A DNA stretch of 64,000 nucleotides. Source: Aminipila sp963524205. GTDB taxonomy: Bacteria; Bacillota; Clostridia; Peptostreptococcales; Anaerovoracaceae. This document shows positions 26,406 to 34,102 of the stretch, piece after piece. Location: contig CAURED010000009.1 in assembly GCA_963524205.1 (NCBI GenBank), positions 62,001-126,000 on the forward strand. The letters are read 5' to 3'. Below the pieces are notes generated by a model that did no database searches, was not told where the DNA came from, and worked only from the letters and a program-made list of their open reading frames with translations. Position 1 is the stretch's first letter; the number at the start of each line of letters is the position of its first letter. The position numbers were made by a program, and so were the translations under genes.

Positions 26406-26717
26406 CCTATACTTCAAATTTGTCATTATTTAAAATCAGACTGCTATGGACATCTAAAAGGTGACGCCTGTCTTAAACAGTTAGAGAAATGTTTTTCTTC
26501 GTTTTTTAAACGATATGGCTTAGAAATTTTTCGATATGGTAGAGAAGAATTTATAGCTTTAGGCCAAAAGTATGATTATAAAGAAATCAGTCTAATATGC
26601 CAAGAGATTTTAAAAGTTGTAAGATATCAGCAAATTCCATTCAAGGAATCCCCCGATGACATCATTACAGTAAGCATAGGATTTGCGGAATCAAATACCT
26701 GTAACTCCTGGCTATGA
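26406..26717 (+). pseudogene. Remnant of a GGDEF (diguanylate cyclase) domain
   Basis: A 103-codon open stretch with no start codon or ribosome site. It translates to YGHLKGDACLKQLEKCF, then FFKRYGLEIFRYGREEFIALGQ and ITVSIGFAES, matching the substrate-binding, GG(D/E)EF and late conserved segments of GGDEF domains. The GGEEF signature is altered to GREEF, and everything upstream of YGHL is missing. It is best read as the tail of a lost signalling gene. Confidence 0.75.
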
Positions 26718-26943
26718 TAAGTACTGGAATATCTAATTTTGCAAGTTTCCTGGCATCCTCGATACCTTGAATAGATTTGGGGCTTTCACATATAATATCT
26801 TTAAAGACATATCTTGCACCATTTGTTTGTCTCATTCTTTCCTTTAGGTCTGTTGCTTTTTTTTCAGTTCTGAAAACTACCTCAATAGGTTTTCCTTTTT
26901 TTAATGCTTCAGGCATTCTGGCACCTAAACGAATGTCAATCAA
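26665..26943 (-). pseudogene. Remnant of a sigma-54-dependent activator (PAS-linker to AAA+ start)
   Basis: A 92-codon frame whose middle reads ARYVFKDIICESPKSIQGIEDARKLAKLDIPVLI, the usual linker and start of the AAA+ domain in sigma-54 activators. Homology stops exactly where Walker A (GESGTGKE) should follow. The preceding part resembles the end of a PAS/linker region. The 3' end overlaps the GGDEF remnant on the other strand. It cannot encode a working activator. Confidence 0.65.
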
Positions 26944-26986
26944 ATATACACTCTTTACAACCCTTTCAATTATTTGTTTTTAGTTA

Positions 26987-27038
26987 TTGACATATGCCGA
27001 AAAAGTGTTATGATAAATTTAGTTGACGACATATGTCG
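26987..27038 (+). promoter_or_regulatory. Promoter and candidate operator of the DUF134-Mrp operon
   Basis: TTGACA (26987-26992) and TATGAT (27009-27014) are 16 bases apart. GACATATGCCGAAA overlaps the -35, and a second copy, GACATATGTCGGAAA, lies just downstream of the -10 within the palindrome CGACATATGTCG (27027-27038). Duplicate sites straddling a promoter suggest autoregulation by the DUF134 protein. Confidence 0.6.
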
Positions 27039-27068
27039 GAAACATTTTTATTTCAAAGGAGGTTCATT

Positions 27069-27464
27069 ATGCCTAGGCCACGCAAATTCAGACGAGTCTG
27101 TTGCATGCCCATAACTGAATGCTTTGGTCCTATTTGTTCAGATGAAAATATAAATATGGAATTCGCTTCTATGCTTCCTATTGACTGTCCAATAGTTCAC
27201 ATGTCTGTAGATGAATATGAAACTATACGTCTTATGGACTTAGAGGGATGCACACAGGAGGAATGCGCCATACAAATGGGTATTGCCCGCACCACTGTGC
27301 AGGGTATATATAACGATGCAAGGAAGAAACTAGCTGACGCCCTTGTTCATGGTAAAAGATTAACTATTACAGGCGGAGATTATATGCTCTGTGAGAATTT
27401 TGAAGCAGGTTGTGGGCGTGGTTGCAATAAAAAATGTCATCAAAGATGCCATTCAACCATTTAA
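27069..27464 (+). CDS. DUF134 (UPF0251) DNA-binding protein
   Basis: A 131-aa protein starting MPRPRKFRRVCCMP, the DUF134 hallmark. A sigma-70 region 4-like helix-turn-helix follows (LMDLEGCTQEECAIQMGIARTTVQGIYNDARKKLADAL). The C-terminus is Cys-rich (FEAGCGRGCNKKCHQRCHS) and may bind a metal or Fe-S cluster. The start has AAAGGAGG upstream; 12 further in-frame codons are unsupported. It precedes the Mrp-NifX fusion by 55 bp and probably controls it in response to iron, Fe-S or redox status. Confidence 0.88.
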   Translation: MPRPRKFRRVCCMPITECFGPICSDENINMEFASMLPIDCPIVHMSVDEYETIRLMDLEGCTQEECAIQMGIARTTVQGIYNDARKKLADALVHGKRLTITGGDYMLCENFEAGCGRGCNKKCHQRCHSTI

Positions 27465-27519
27465 AGTTTTAATATTTTCTATAAAAAATAGAAAACTATA
27501 GATTAAAGGAGATAAAAAA

Positions 27520-28779
27520 ATGAGTGATTGTTCAAATGAATGTGGAAGCTGTGGTTCAGATTGTGGAGACAGAACAGCTCCCCAGAGCTTCCTTGAAGAA
27601 GCAAACGAATTAAGCAGTGTAAAAAAAGTTATTGGAATTGTCAGTGGTAAAGGGGGTGTTGGAAAATCCTTAGTCACTTCCCTTCTTGCAGTTACTATGA
27701 ATAGACGAGATTATTCTACTGCAATCCTTGATGCTGACATTACAGGTCCTTCTATACCAAAAGCTTTTGGTCTAGATGAAAAAGCTGTAGGGACAGAAGC
27801 TGGTATTCTGACTGTTGACTCTAAAACGGGTATCCGAACTATGTCTGTAAATTCATTACTCGAAGATGATACAGATCCTGTAGTCTGGAGAGGACCTGTT
27901 ATTGCTGGAACTGTAAAACAATTCTGGACAGATGTGATTTGGGGCGATGTAGACTTCATGTTTATTGATATGCCCCCAGGAACTGGTGATGTTCCCCTAA
28001 CCGTTTTTCAGTCGCTTCCTGTAGATGGAATTGTCATCGTTACTTCACCTCAAGAATTAGTTTCAATGATTGTTGGTAAGGCTGTAAAAATGGCACAATT
28101 AATGAATGTACCTATCCTTGGCATAGTTGAAAACATGTCTTATTTTACATGTCCTGATTGCGGCAAACAATATCCTATCTTTGGAGAAAGCCACATTGAT
28201 GAAGTTGCAAAAGAGTACAACATTAAGAATGTTTCAAGACTTCCTATAAATCCTAAACTTGCAGCTGCGGTTGATAAGGGTATGATAGAATTATTTGATG
28301 GAACTTGGCTAGACGGTTTAGCTGATTTAATCGAAAGCAGCCTGAATACAAAATTAGCCGTACCTTATGAGAAGGGACAGATATTCCAGCACTTTGGTCA
28401 TTCTGAACAGTTTGAAATATTTGAAATTGAAAGAGGCAAAGTTGTTAAAAAGGATATAGTTACTCCTGATTGTGGAGGTCATGGTGCATTGGCTGGTTTC
28501 CTTGCTGAAAACAATGTATCTACCTTAATTTGTGGAGGTATTGGCGGAGGTGCTATATCAGCTTTAACAGAAGCCGGTATTAAAGTGGTTGCTGGAGTTT
28601 CCGGTGATATTGACGAGCAGGTAAACTTATTCCTGACTGGTAAACTTCAATCTACTGATGAGGCTACTTGTAATCATCACGAACACGGTGAAGGCCATAG
28701 TTGTGGTGAACATGACCATAGCCATGAAGGTGGCCAGTGCGGTAGCCACGGTGGTGGATGTGGTGGTGGATGCCACTAA
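27520..28779 (+). CDS. Mrp/NBP35 Fe-S cluster carrier ATPase fused to a NifX-like domain
   Basis: A 419-aa fusion. The N-terminus has a Cys block (CSNECGSCGSDCGD) as in NBP35. Residues 33-280 are the Mrp P-loop ATPase with GIVSGKGGVGKSLVTSLLA, IDMPPGTGDVPLT and the cluster-binding CPDCGK. Residues 285-375 are a NifX/NifB-C-like dinitrogenase cofactor domain (FQHFGHSEQFEIFEIE, DCGGHGALAGFL). The last 40 residues are a His/Gly/Cys-rich tail (HHEHGEGHSCGEHDHSHEGG). It probably assembles or carries Fe-S clusters; the tail suggests added metal storage. Confidence 0.92.
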   Translation: MSDCSNECGSCGSDCGDRTAPQSFLEEANELSSVKKVIGIVSGKGGVGKSLVTSLLAVTMNRRDYSTAILDADITGPSIPKAFGLDEKAVGTEAGILTVDSKTGIRTMSVNSLLEDDTDPVVWRGPVIAGTVKQFWTDVIWGDVDFMFIDMPPGTGDVPLTVFQSLPVDGIVIVTSPQELVSMIVGKAVKMAQLMNVPILGIVENMSYFTCPDCGKQYPIFGESHIDEVAKEYNIKNVSRLPINPKLAAAVDKGMIELFDGTWLDGLADLIESSLNTKLAVPYEKGQIFQHFGHSEQFEIFEIERGKVVKKDIVTPDCGGHGALAGFLAENNVSTLICGGIGGGAISALTEAGIKVVAGVSGDIDEQVNLFLTGKLQSTDEATCNHHEHGEGHSCGEHDHSHEGGQCGSHGGGCGGGCH

Positions 28780-28832
28780 CTAAATTACTCTAGTTACTAA
28801 AATAAGACTATGAAATCAAGTTTCTTAATTAC

Positions 28833-28878
28833 AAAAAGCTTTCTATGATAAAATCAAAATATCGTAGAAAGCTTTTTT
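28833..28878. terminator. Bidirectional terminator between Mrp and HD-GYP genes
   Basis: AAAAAGCTTTCTA and TAGAAAGCTTTTT flank a 20-nt loop with additional ATG/CGT near-pairing. A- and T-runs on both sides suit termination of both convergent units. Confidence 0.85.
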
Positions 28879-28903
28879 AGATTTGAGCTCCATAGTATTT
28901 ATA

Positions 28904-29488
28904 CTATTGTTGATTTGTATATATTGGCTCTACTATTTTATTCCAATGCTCTAGCACACATTGTACAATTTTTGGGTCATACAATTTTCCAGAGAATTTT
29001 GCAATTTCCCTTTTGCATTGTTCCGATGTTAAGGCTTTCCTATACACCCGATTGCTCATCATTGCATCAATGGAATCACAGATTGCAATAATCCTCGCTC
29101 CCCATGGAATATCAGATTTTTTCAGTCCCAAAGGGTAGCCTCCTCCATCCCAACTTTCATGGTGATGTAATACAATTTGTGCTAGTGGCTGCAATGTTTT
29201 AGACTTGCTTAAAATATCGGCTCCAATTTGAGGATGCATTTTTATATACGACCACTCTTCGTCATTCAGTCTATCTGGTTTTGAAAGAATCGCATCTGGA
29301 ATTCCTATTTTTCCAATATCATGTACATGTGCTGCCATGTGAATATTCTCATAATCTTCTTCTGCCATACCTAACGCAATACACACTTGCTCAGTCATAT
29401 CACTTACTCGTCTTGAATGATTTGCTGTATATTGATCCCTAGCCTCCAAAGCTGCCACAATACTGTCTACTAAATCATGATAAATCAC
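28904..29488 (-). CDS. Stand-alone HD-GYP phosphodiesterase
   Basis: A 194-aa protein consisting only of an HD-GYP domain, which usually hydrolyses c-di-GMP or related dinucleotides. Motifs in order: ANHSRRVSDMTEQV, AHVHDIGKIGIPDAIL, HPQIGADIL, HHHESWDGGGYPLGLK (the GYP signature) and ICDSIDAMMSNRVYR. Its 5' end overlaps the DUF2325 gene by 14 bp, so the two are coupled. It is the last gene of the iron-box-controlled flavodoxin unit. Confidence 0.9.
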   Translation of the reverse strand: MIYHDLVDSIVAALEARDQYTANHSRRVSDMTEQVCIALGMAEEDYENIHMAAHVHDIGKIGIPDAILSKPDRLNDEEWSYIKMHPQIGADILSKSKTLQPLAQIVLHHHESWDGGGYPLGLKKSDIPWGARIIAICDSIDAMMSNRVYRKALTSEQCKREIAKFSGKLYDPKIVQCVLEHWNKIVEPIYTNQQ

Positions 29489-29798
29489 AGTTTAACATCT
29501 CACATTCCTGACAATTTCCACTACAGTGATATTCCAACGCTTTTTTTAATGCACATGAACTGCTGCTATGACAGCGTATCACGTCTGAATTACATCTTAG
29601 TGCCTCTTGAACTGCACTGTGTACCAGCTTATGTGAGACAGTATTTGTAAATAAGATTACTAAATCAGGGGTCCCTATTTTCCGTTTAAAGTCTGTTGTC
29701 ATTTTAGCAAAGACCTTTGCTTTATACCCAAATTCTTTACAAATCCCTTTATACTGTGTAACCATTCTTTCGTTACCACCTACTATTACTACACTCAT
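29475..29798 (-). CDS. DUF2325 family protein with Cys-rich tail
   Basis: A 107-aa protein with the DUF2325 opening MSVVIVGGNERM and the segment DLVILFTNTVSHKLVHSAVQEA. The C-terminal 30 residues contain seven Cys, including HCSGNCQECEMLNC, unlike the usual Cys-poor end, and could bind an Fe-S cluster or metal. The function of DUF2325 is unknown; its Rossmann-like start suggests nucleotide binding. It lies 15 bp after the flavodoxin gene and overlaps the HD-GYP gene. Confidence 0.8.
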   Translation of the reverse strand: MSVVIVGGNERMVTQYKGICKEFGYKAKVFAKMTTDFKRKIGTPDLVILFTNTVSHKLVHSAVQEALRCNSDVIRCHSSSSCALKKALEYHCSGNCQECEMLNCDLS

Positions 29799-29813
29799 AT
29801 TTTATCCTTTAAC

Positions 29814-30239
29814 TTACTTAACTAAATTTGCACCATAGTTTTTACAATTTTCTATTCCCGCTTCATCAGGGGTTTCATTTATAATCAAATAGCCCTCTGG
29901 CAACAACGCTCCTGCCTGAATCAAATCTTGTTCCCAGTTTCTCATCCATTCGCCATCTCCCCAGCCATAAGAACCAAAAATTCCAACAATTTTCTCATTT
30001 AATTTCTTTCGACAGTCATTATATACTGGTTCAAACTCAGTTTCTTCCAAAACCTCTGCTCCCATGGAAGGACAGCCAAAAGCAACAACATCAAAATTGT
30101 CTATATTATTACTGACAAATTCATTTACATTATACAATGTAACATCTGTACCTGCTGACTTTGCACCTTGGAAAACAGCTTCTGCCATTTTCCCTGTATT
30201 TCCTGTTCCGCTCCAATAAATTATCGCCATTTTCTTCAT
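29814..30239 (-). CDS. Flavodoxin
   Basis: A 141-aa FMN-binding electron carrier. The phosphate loop is YWSGTGNTGKMAEAV, with the FMN-flanking loops FGCPSMGAEVLE and FGSYGWGDGEWM. Flavodoxins replace ferredoxin when iron is scarce. That fits the DtxR-like boxes before the upstream DUF3793 gene, with which it shares an operon (29-bp gap). Confidence 0.93.
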   Translation of the reverse strand: MKKMAIIYWSGTGNTGKMAEAVFQGAKSAGTDVTLYNVNEFVSNNIDNFDVVAFGCPSMGAEVLEETEFEPVYNDCRKKLNEKIVGIFGSYGWGDGEWMRNWEQDLIQAGALLPEGYLIINETPDEAGIENCKNYGANLVK

Positions 30240-30268
30240 ATGAATTTACCTTTCCTTTCTCTCATACG

Positions 30269-30829
30269 TTAACATGCAACTGTAAGCTTATTAATACTTG
30301 CACCCTGCCTGCACATTTTTCTATACGCTGCTTTACACTTATCAAATTTAGCAAACATTAAAATTGCCTTTTCCTCTTCCTCATAAACCTTCCAATAGCC
30401 ACAGTGTCTGCAATTTTTCCCCTGATTTCTAATAAATCCCATTACATCTTGAACTGGGTAGCTTAAAAACAATCCAATCTCATGTGGAAATTTGTTTTTT
30501 ATTTTATCTACAGTCATTCTAATTCGTAACTTCTGTATTGTTTCATCAATACTATCCGTCTTATATCCCTCTTTTTCTAAAAAGCTTCTTGCTATTGGAC
30601 ATGATAAATCACACGCAAGCCGGTTTCTCCTATATACATAAAGTAATAAGCTTTTTTCTCTTTTTACTAAAATTTCTATATTAACCCCTCTTAATTCTAA
30701 CGTATGACTTAATAATCTTATTTCCCTTTTAGCCTGTTCTAAGTTATTAAATCTATAGTTTACAATTTCTCCTGTTTTTAAGTTTGCCAGTGTTGGTGCA
30801 CATTGTTCAATAATCAGTTTTTCTAGCAT
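30269..30829 (-). CDS. DUF3793 family protein
   Basis: A 186-aa protein with the family pattern: an N-terminal CAPTLANLKTGEIVNY, central LLLYVYRRNRL, FPHEIGLFLSYPVQDVMGFI, and a C-terminal CRHCGYWKVY with KCKAAYRKMC. The clustered Cys may bind a metal. No function is established; these genes commonly sit next to flavodoxins and iron-uptake genes in clostridia. It is the first gene of the DUF3793-flavodoxin-DUF2325-HD-GYP unit, 50 bp after iron-type boxes. Confidence 0.85.
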   Translation of the reverse strand: MLEKLIIEQCAPTLANLKTGEIVNYRFNNLEQAKREIRLLSHTLELRGVNIEILVKREKSLLLYVYRRNRLACDLSCPIARSFLEKEGYKTDSIDETIQKLRIRMTVDKIKNKFPHEIGLFLSYPVQDVMGFIRNQGKNCRHCGYWKVYEEEEKAILMFAKFDKCKAAYRKMCRQGASINKLTVAC

Positions 30830-30878
30830 ATTACCCCCCCTTCAAAATAAATTATGCTCATACCTTATTTCCTCAATC

Positions 30879-30901
30879 GGCTAATGTTAGCCATTGCTAA
30901 C
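30879..30901. promoter_or_regulatory. DtxR/IdeR-like box upstream of the flavodoxin operon
   Basis: GTTAGC-CATT-GCTAAC (30886-30901) overlaps GGCTAA-TG-TTAGCC (30879-30892). The same 6-bp arms with a 4-bp gap occur before the feo operon. The motif resembles the TTAGGTTAGSCTAACCTAA consensus of iron- or manganese-responsive DtxR-family repressors. Confidence 0.65.
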
Positions 30902-30987
30902 TCATTTTTTATTTTTTAGGGTGACAAATGCATGCCACCCTTTCATTTCATCAATTTTAATAAATTCTATGTTCTTTACATGTTTAC

Positions 30988-31164
30988 TTATTCATGTTTA
31001 TGATTCTCTTCACTGCTACAGCAACTACACCCGTCTTCTTTACCATAACTGCCGCAGCCACTACACCCTGCACACTTTCCAGCTTTTGCATTTCTAATTA
31101 AGTGTCTTGCAGCAAAGAAAACCAAAACAACTAATATTCCACTCACTATGATTGTTGACAGCAT
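30988..31164 (-). CDS. FeoB-associated Cys-rich membrane protein
   Basis: A 58-aa protein missed by length cut-offs. It has one N-terminal membrane helix (STIIVSGILVVLVFFAAR), then a Cys cluster CAGCSGCGSYGKEDGCSCC and a short charged tail ending HKHE. This is the standard clostridial FeoB partner (FeoB-associated Cys-rich family), proposed to hand Fe2+ to or from the channel. Its start overlaps the feoB 3' end by 19 bp, with GAAGG just upstream. It ends the feo operon. Confidence 0.85.
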   Translation of the reverse strand: MLSTIIVSGILVVLVFFAARHLIRNAKAGKCAGCSGCGSYGKEDGCSCCSSEENHKHE

Positions 31165-33293
31165 ACCTTCAACCTTCTTTCTTTAGGCATTGGTCTTACT
31201 AGTAAAAATATCATTAGTATTAGTAATGCTATAGCCGCAACTGTGCCTGCCCCAAAAGTAAGACCTCCAAATATTATACCACCCAGCTGATTAATTATCA
31301 AAGCTGTCACATAGGCAAGACCTGTCTGGTATGCTATAGCAAACCAAGTCCACCTTGCACTATTCATTTCTCTTCTGATTGCACCAATTGCAGCGAAGCA
31401 CGGAGCACAAAGCAAATTAAACACTAAGAAAGATACTGCAGCTGAACCATAAGGGAACATTATAGCAAGCTGTGCAAGAAGCCCTGTGTCATCTTCAGCC
31501 ACATCACCACCTAATCCAAGTAACACGCCAAAGGTTCCTACCACATTTTCTTTTGCAACAAGACCAGTTAAAGTTGCAACTGTTGCCTGCCAGTTTCCAA
31601 ATCCAAGAGGTGTGAAGATTGGTGCTACAAAAGAACCAATTACAGCAAGCAGGCTTTTGTTCTGTTCTACCATACCAAAGCTGCCAGATGTAAAACCAAA
31701 ATTAGATAGGAACCAGATAGCTGCACAAGCCACAAATATGACAGTACCTGCTTTTATAATAAATGATTTTCCTCTTTCCCACATGTGAATCCAAACGCCT
31801 TTAGGTGCAGGCATATGATACTGAGGTAGTTCCATTACGAAAGGGGCTGTATCTCCAGCGAACATCTTCGTTTTTTTAAGTGTTATTCCTGAAAATATTA
31901 CTGCACCAATTCCCATAAAATACATAGCTGGAGCAATCCAGATTATATTGGGGAACATAGCTCCTCCAATTAGTGCAATAACAGGCAGCTTGGCACCACA
32001 CGGAATAAACGTAGTAGTCATAATAGTCATTCGACGATCTTTCTCATTTTCAATGGTTTTAGTAGCCATAATTCCCGGCACACCACATCCAGAGCTTACT
32101 AAAAGTGGAATGAAACTCTTTCCTGAAAGACCAAACCTTCTAAATATCCTATCCATTATAAACGCAACTCTTGCCATATATCCACAATCTTCTAGGATAG
32201 ATAAGAAGAAAAATAAGATAAACATCTGTGGTACGAATCCGAGAACGGCACCTACACCACCAATTACACCGTCAACAACTAAACTTTGAAGCCATTCTGC
32301 AGTACCTGCATTACCCATAAGTTCTGAAACTCCGCCTTGTATGTATTCACCAAACAGTACATCGTTTGTCCAATCTGTCACAATAGTACCTAGCCATGAG
32401 ACCGATACATAATAAACAATAAACATTACTGCCGCAAATATAGGTAGTGCCAGCCATCTATTGGTAACAACCTGGTCAATTTTATCAGAAGTCGTAAGTC
32501 CTTTTTGTTTTTTCTTTAATGCTCCATTAACAACATCTCCGATAAAGTTGTATCTTTCGTTTGCGATTATGCTCTCACTATCATCGTCCATTTGATTCTC
32601 AAGTTTTGTAATTATGTCATCAATTTTTATTGCAGTATCTTCGGTAAGCTTAAATTCTTTAGCAATCTCTTCATCATGCTCAAATAACTTAATTGCATAC
32701 CATCTTAGATGCTCTGGTGTTGTTACATCTTTTATGAGACATTCAATTGCTTTAATTGACTCTTCTATATTTTTGTCAAATTTGTGATTCTGTATTTGGT
32801 TAGCCGTTGCTAACTCGGTGGCACAATTAACTAATTCATTGCATCCTTCACCCTTAAGTGCAGAAACCTCCATTACAGGGCATCCTAATTTCTCTGAGAG
32901 TTTCTTTATATCGATTTTATCTCCATTTTTTCTGACCAGGTCCATCATGTTTATGCCCAGAACAACAGGAATCCCGAGTTCAAGAAGCTGTGTTGTTAAA
33001 TATAGATTTCTTTCCAAATTAGTTCCATCTACTAAATTTATAATTACACTTGGGTTTTCCTTTATTAAATAGTTTCTAGTTACAACTTCTTCCAAGGTAT
33101 AGGGTGAAAGTGAGTAAACCCCTGGGAGATCAGTAATTGTAACATTCTTATTTCCTCTAAATTTCCCTTCTTTCTTTTCTACTGTAACTCCAGGCCAGTT
33201 ACCAACATACTGGCTTGAACCAGTCAAATCGTTAAAAATTGTAGTCTTACCACAATTGGGATTGCCCGCCAAGGCTATCGTAATGTTCTTCAT
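31146..33293 (-). CDS. feoB: FeoB ferrous iron transporter
   Basis: A 715-aa GTPase-coupled Fe2+ importer. The G domain has G1 GNPNCGKTTIFNDLTG, G3 DLPGVYSLSPYTLEE and G4 NMMD. A helical guanine-dissociation-inhibitor region spans about 175-255. The membrane part has the paired Gate motifs, including SGCGVPGIMATKTIENEKDRR and FIPCGAKLPVIAL, and AAVSFLVFNLLCAPCFAAIGAIRRE. It follows two FeoA genes and overlaps the Cys-rich partner, giving a standard feoA-feoA-feoB-feo-Cys operon under DtxR-like boxes. Confidence 0.97.
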   Translation of the reverse strand: MKNITIALAGNPNCGKTTIFNDLTGSSQYVGNWPGVTVEKKEGKFRGNKNVTITDLPGVYSLSPYTLEEVVTRNYLIKENPSVIINLVDGTNLERNLYLTTQLLELGIPVVLGINMMDLVRKNGDKIDIKKLSEKLGCPVMEVSALKGEGCNELVNCATELATANQIQNHKFDKNIEESIKAIECLIKDVTTPEHLRWYAIKLFEHDEEIAKEFKLTEDTAIKIDDIITKLENQMDDDSESIIANERYNFIGDVVNGALKKKQKGLTTSDKIDQVVTNRWLALPIFAAVMFIVYYVSVSWLGTIVTDWTNDVLFGEYIQGGVSELMGNAGTAEWLQSLVVDGVIGGVGAVLGFVPQMFILFFFLSILEDCGYMARVAFIMDRIFRRFGLSGKSFIPLLVSSGCGVPGIMATKTIENEKDRRMTIMTTTFIPCGAKLPVIALIGGAMFPNIIWIAPAMYFMGIGAVIFSGITLKKTKMFAGDTAPFVMELPQYHMPAPKGVWIHMWERGKSFIIKAGTVIFVACAAIWFLSNFGFTSGSFGMVEQNKSLLAVIGSFVAPIFTPLGFGNWQATVATLTGLVAKENVVGTFGVLLGLGGDVAEDDTGLLAQLAIMFPYGSAAVSFLVFNLLCAPCFAAIGAIRREMNSARWTWFAIAYQTGLAYVTALIINQLGGIIFGGLTFGAGTVAAIALLILMIFLLVRPMPKERRLKVCCQQS

Positions 33294-33331
33294 GCTTTAC
33301 CTCCTATTTTCAATTAGTGTGAAAGTAATAT

Positions 33332-33556
33332 TTATTGTTCAACAATTATATTTTCTGCTTCGCTTTTTCTAATTGAAAGTTCATATCCTCTAACTGTTAT
33401 TTCAATTGGGTCACCTAAAGGTGCAACTTTTCTTACATAAATTTCCGCTCCCCTTGTAATGCCCATGTCCATAATCCTTCTTTTCAGTGCTCCCTCGCCT
33501 TGCAGCTTTTGTACAGTTGCTGTTTCACCGCACTTCACTTCTTTTAAATTTTTCAT
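33332..33556 (-). CDS. feoA: FeoA domain protein (second of two)
   Basis: A 74-aa SH3-like FeoA protein (CGETATVQKLQGEGALKRRIMDMGITRGAEIYVRKVAPLGDPIEITVRGYELSIRK pattern, shown here in parts). It supports FeoB, probably by binding its cytoplasmic domain. It lies 38 bp before feoB and 41 bp after the other feoA. Confidence 0.93.
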   Translation of the reverse strand: MKNLKEVKCGETATVQKLQGEGALKRRIMDMGITRGAEIYVRKVAPLGDPIEITVRGYELSIRKSEAENIIVEQ

Positions 33557-33597
33557 AGCTCCTCCAATTTATTTAATACCCATCCGTTTATATCTAT

Positions 33598-33810
33598 TTA
33601 ATTTATAAGAATTCTTGATGCCATTGTTTTGCTTATGGCTACCCTGGCATCTTTAACATTTACAATAACATTTCCTCCAAGTTCAGAGATTACCATTACT
33701 CGTGTTCCCTCAACAAATCCTAAATTTTCAAGAAAACGTTTTGTATTGTCCCTGCCTCTAATCGTGGAAACCGTCACCTGTGTTCCTGGTCTTGTCATCG
33801 TTAATGGCAT
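33598..33810 (-). CDS. feoA: FeoA domain protein (first of two)
   Basis: A 70-aa FeoA-fold protein with NTKRFLENLGFVEGTRV, ELGGNVIVNVKDARVAI and a C-terminal KTMASRILIN. It differs enough from the second FeoA to suggest an old duplication with separate roles. It is the first gene of the feo operon, directly after the iron boxes. Confidence 0.92.
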   Translation of the reverse strand: MPLTMTRPGTQVTVSTIRGRDNTKRFLENLGFVEGTRVMVISELGGNVIVNVKDARVAISKTMASRILIN

Positions 33811-33826
33811 AATGCTACCTCCTCAT

Positions 33827-33951
33827 GTTAGGCTAAGCTAACCTTAATGTTTAAAAGTAAGCTTACGCTAACCGCAAGCTTTAAAAAATAGTTAGCTTTT
33901 GCTAACTTTATTAACTTTTATGAGTTTACCATGGCTAACTCATTTTGTCAA
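33827..33951 (-). promoter_or_regulatory. feo promoter with four DtxR/IdeR-like boxes
   Basis: The promoter is TTGACA (33951-33946), 17 bases, TAAACT (33928-33923). Repeated GTTAGC/GCTAAC half-sites cover it and the leader: 33922-33941 (inside the promoter), GTTAGC-TTTT-GCTAAC at 33891-33906, a GTAAGCTTAC/GCTAACC cluster at 33856-33873, and GTTAGGCTAAGCTAAC at 33827-33842. Multiple boxes suggest strong cooperative repression by Fe2+. Confidence 0.7.
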
Positions 33952-34102
33952 TACTTTATAATATTTTATTTTTTATGATCTGTTCCTTTTAGGGAAGAAT
34001 ATCCTTGCTTTATTTTTCCTGCCAATAATGGTATAATAAGGAACCCAATATTAGCTTTGATTTTTTTGATTTAAATAGACTTCTATTAGAAATGAGGGTT
34101 CT

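Noticed and set aside
30919..30940. GGGTG...CACCC hairpin as terminator of the feo operon
   Set aside because: On the minus strand it is followed by A-rich rather than T-rich sequence, so it was not called a terminator.
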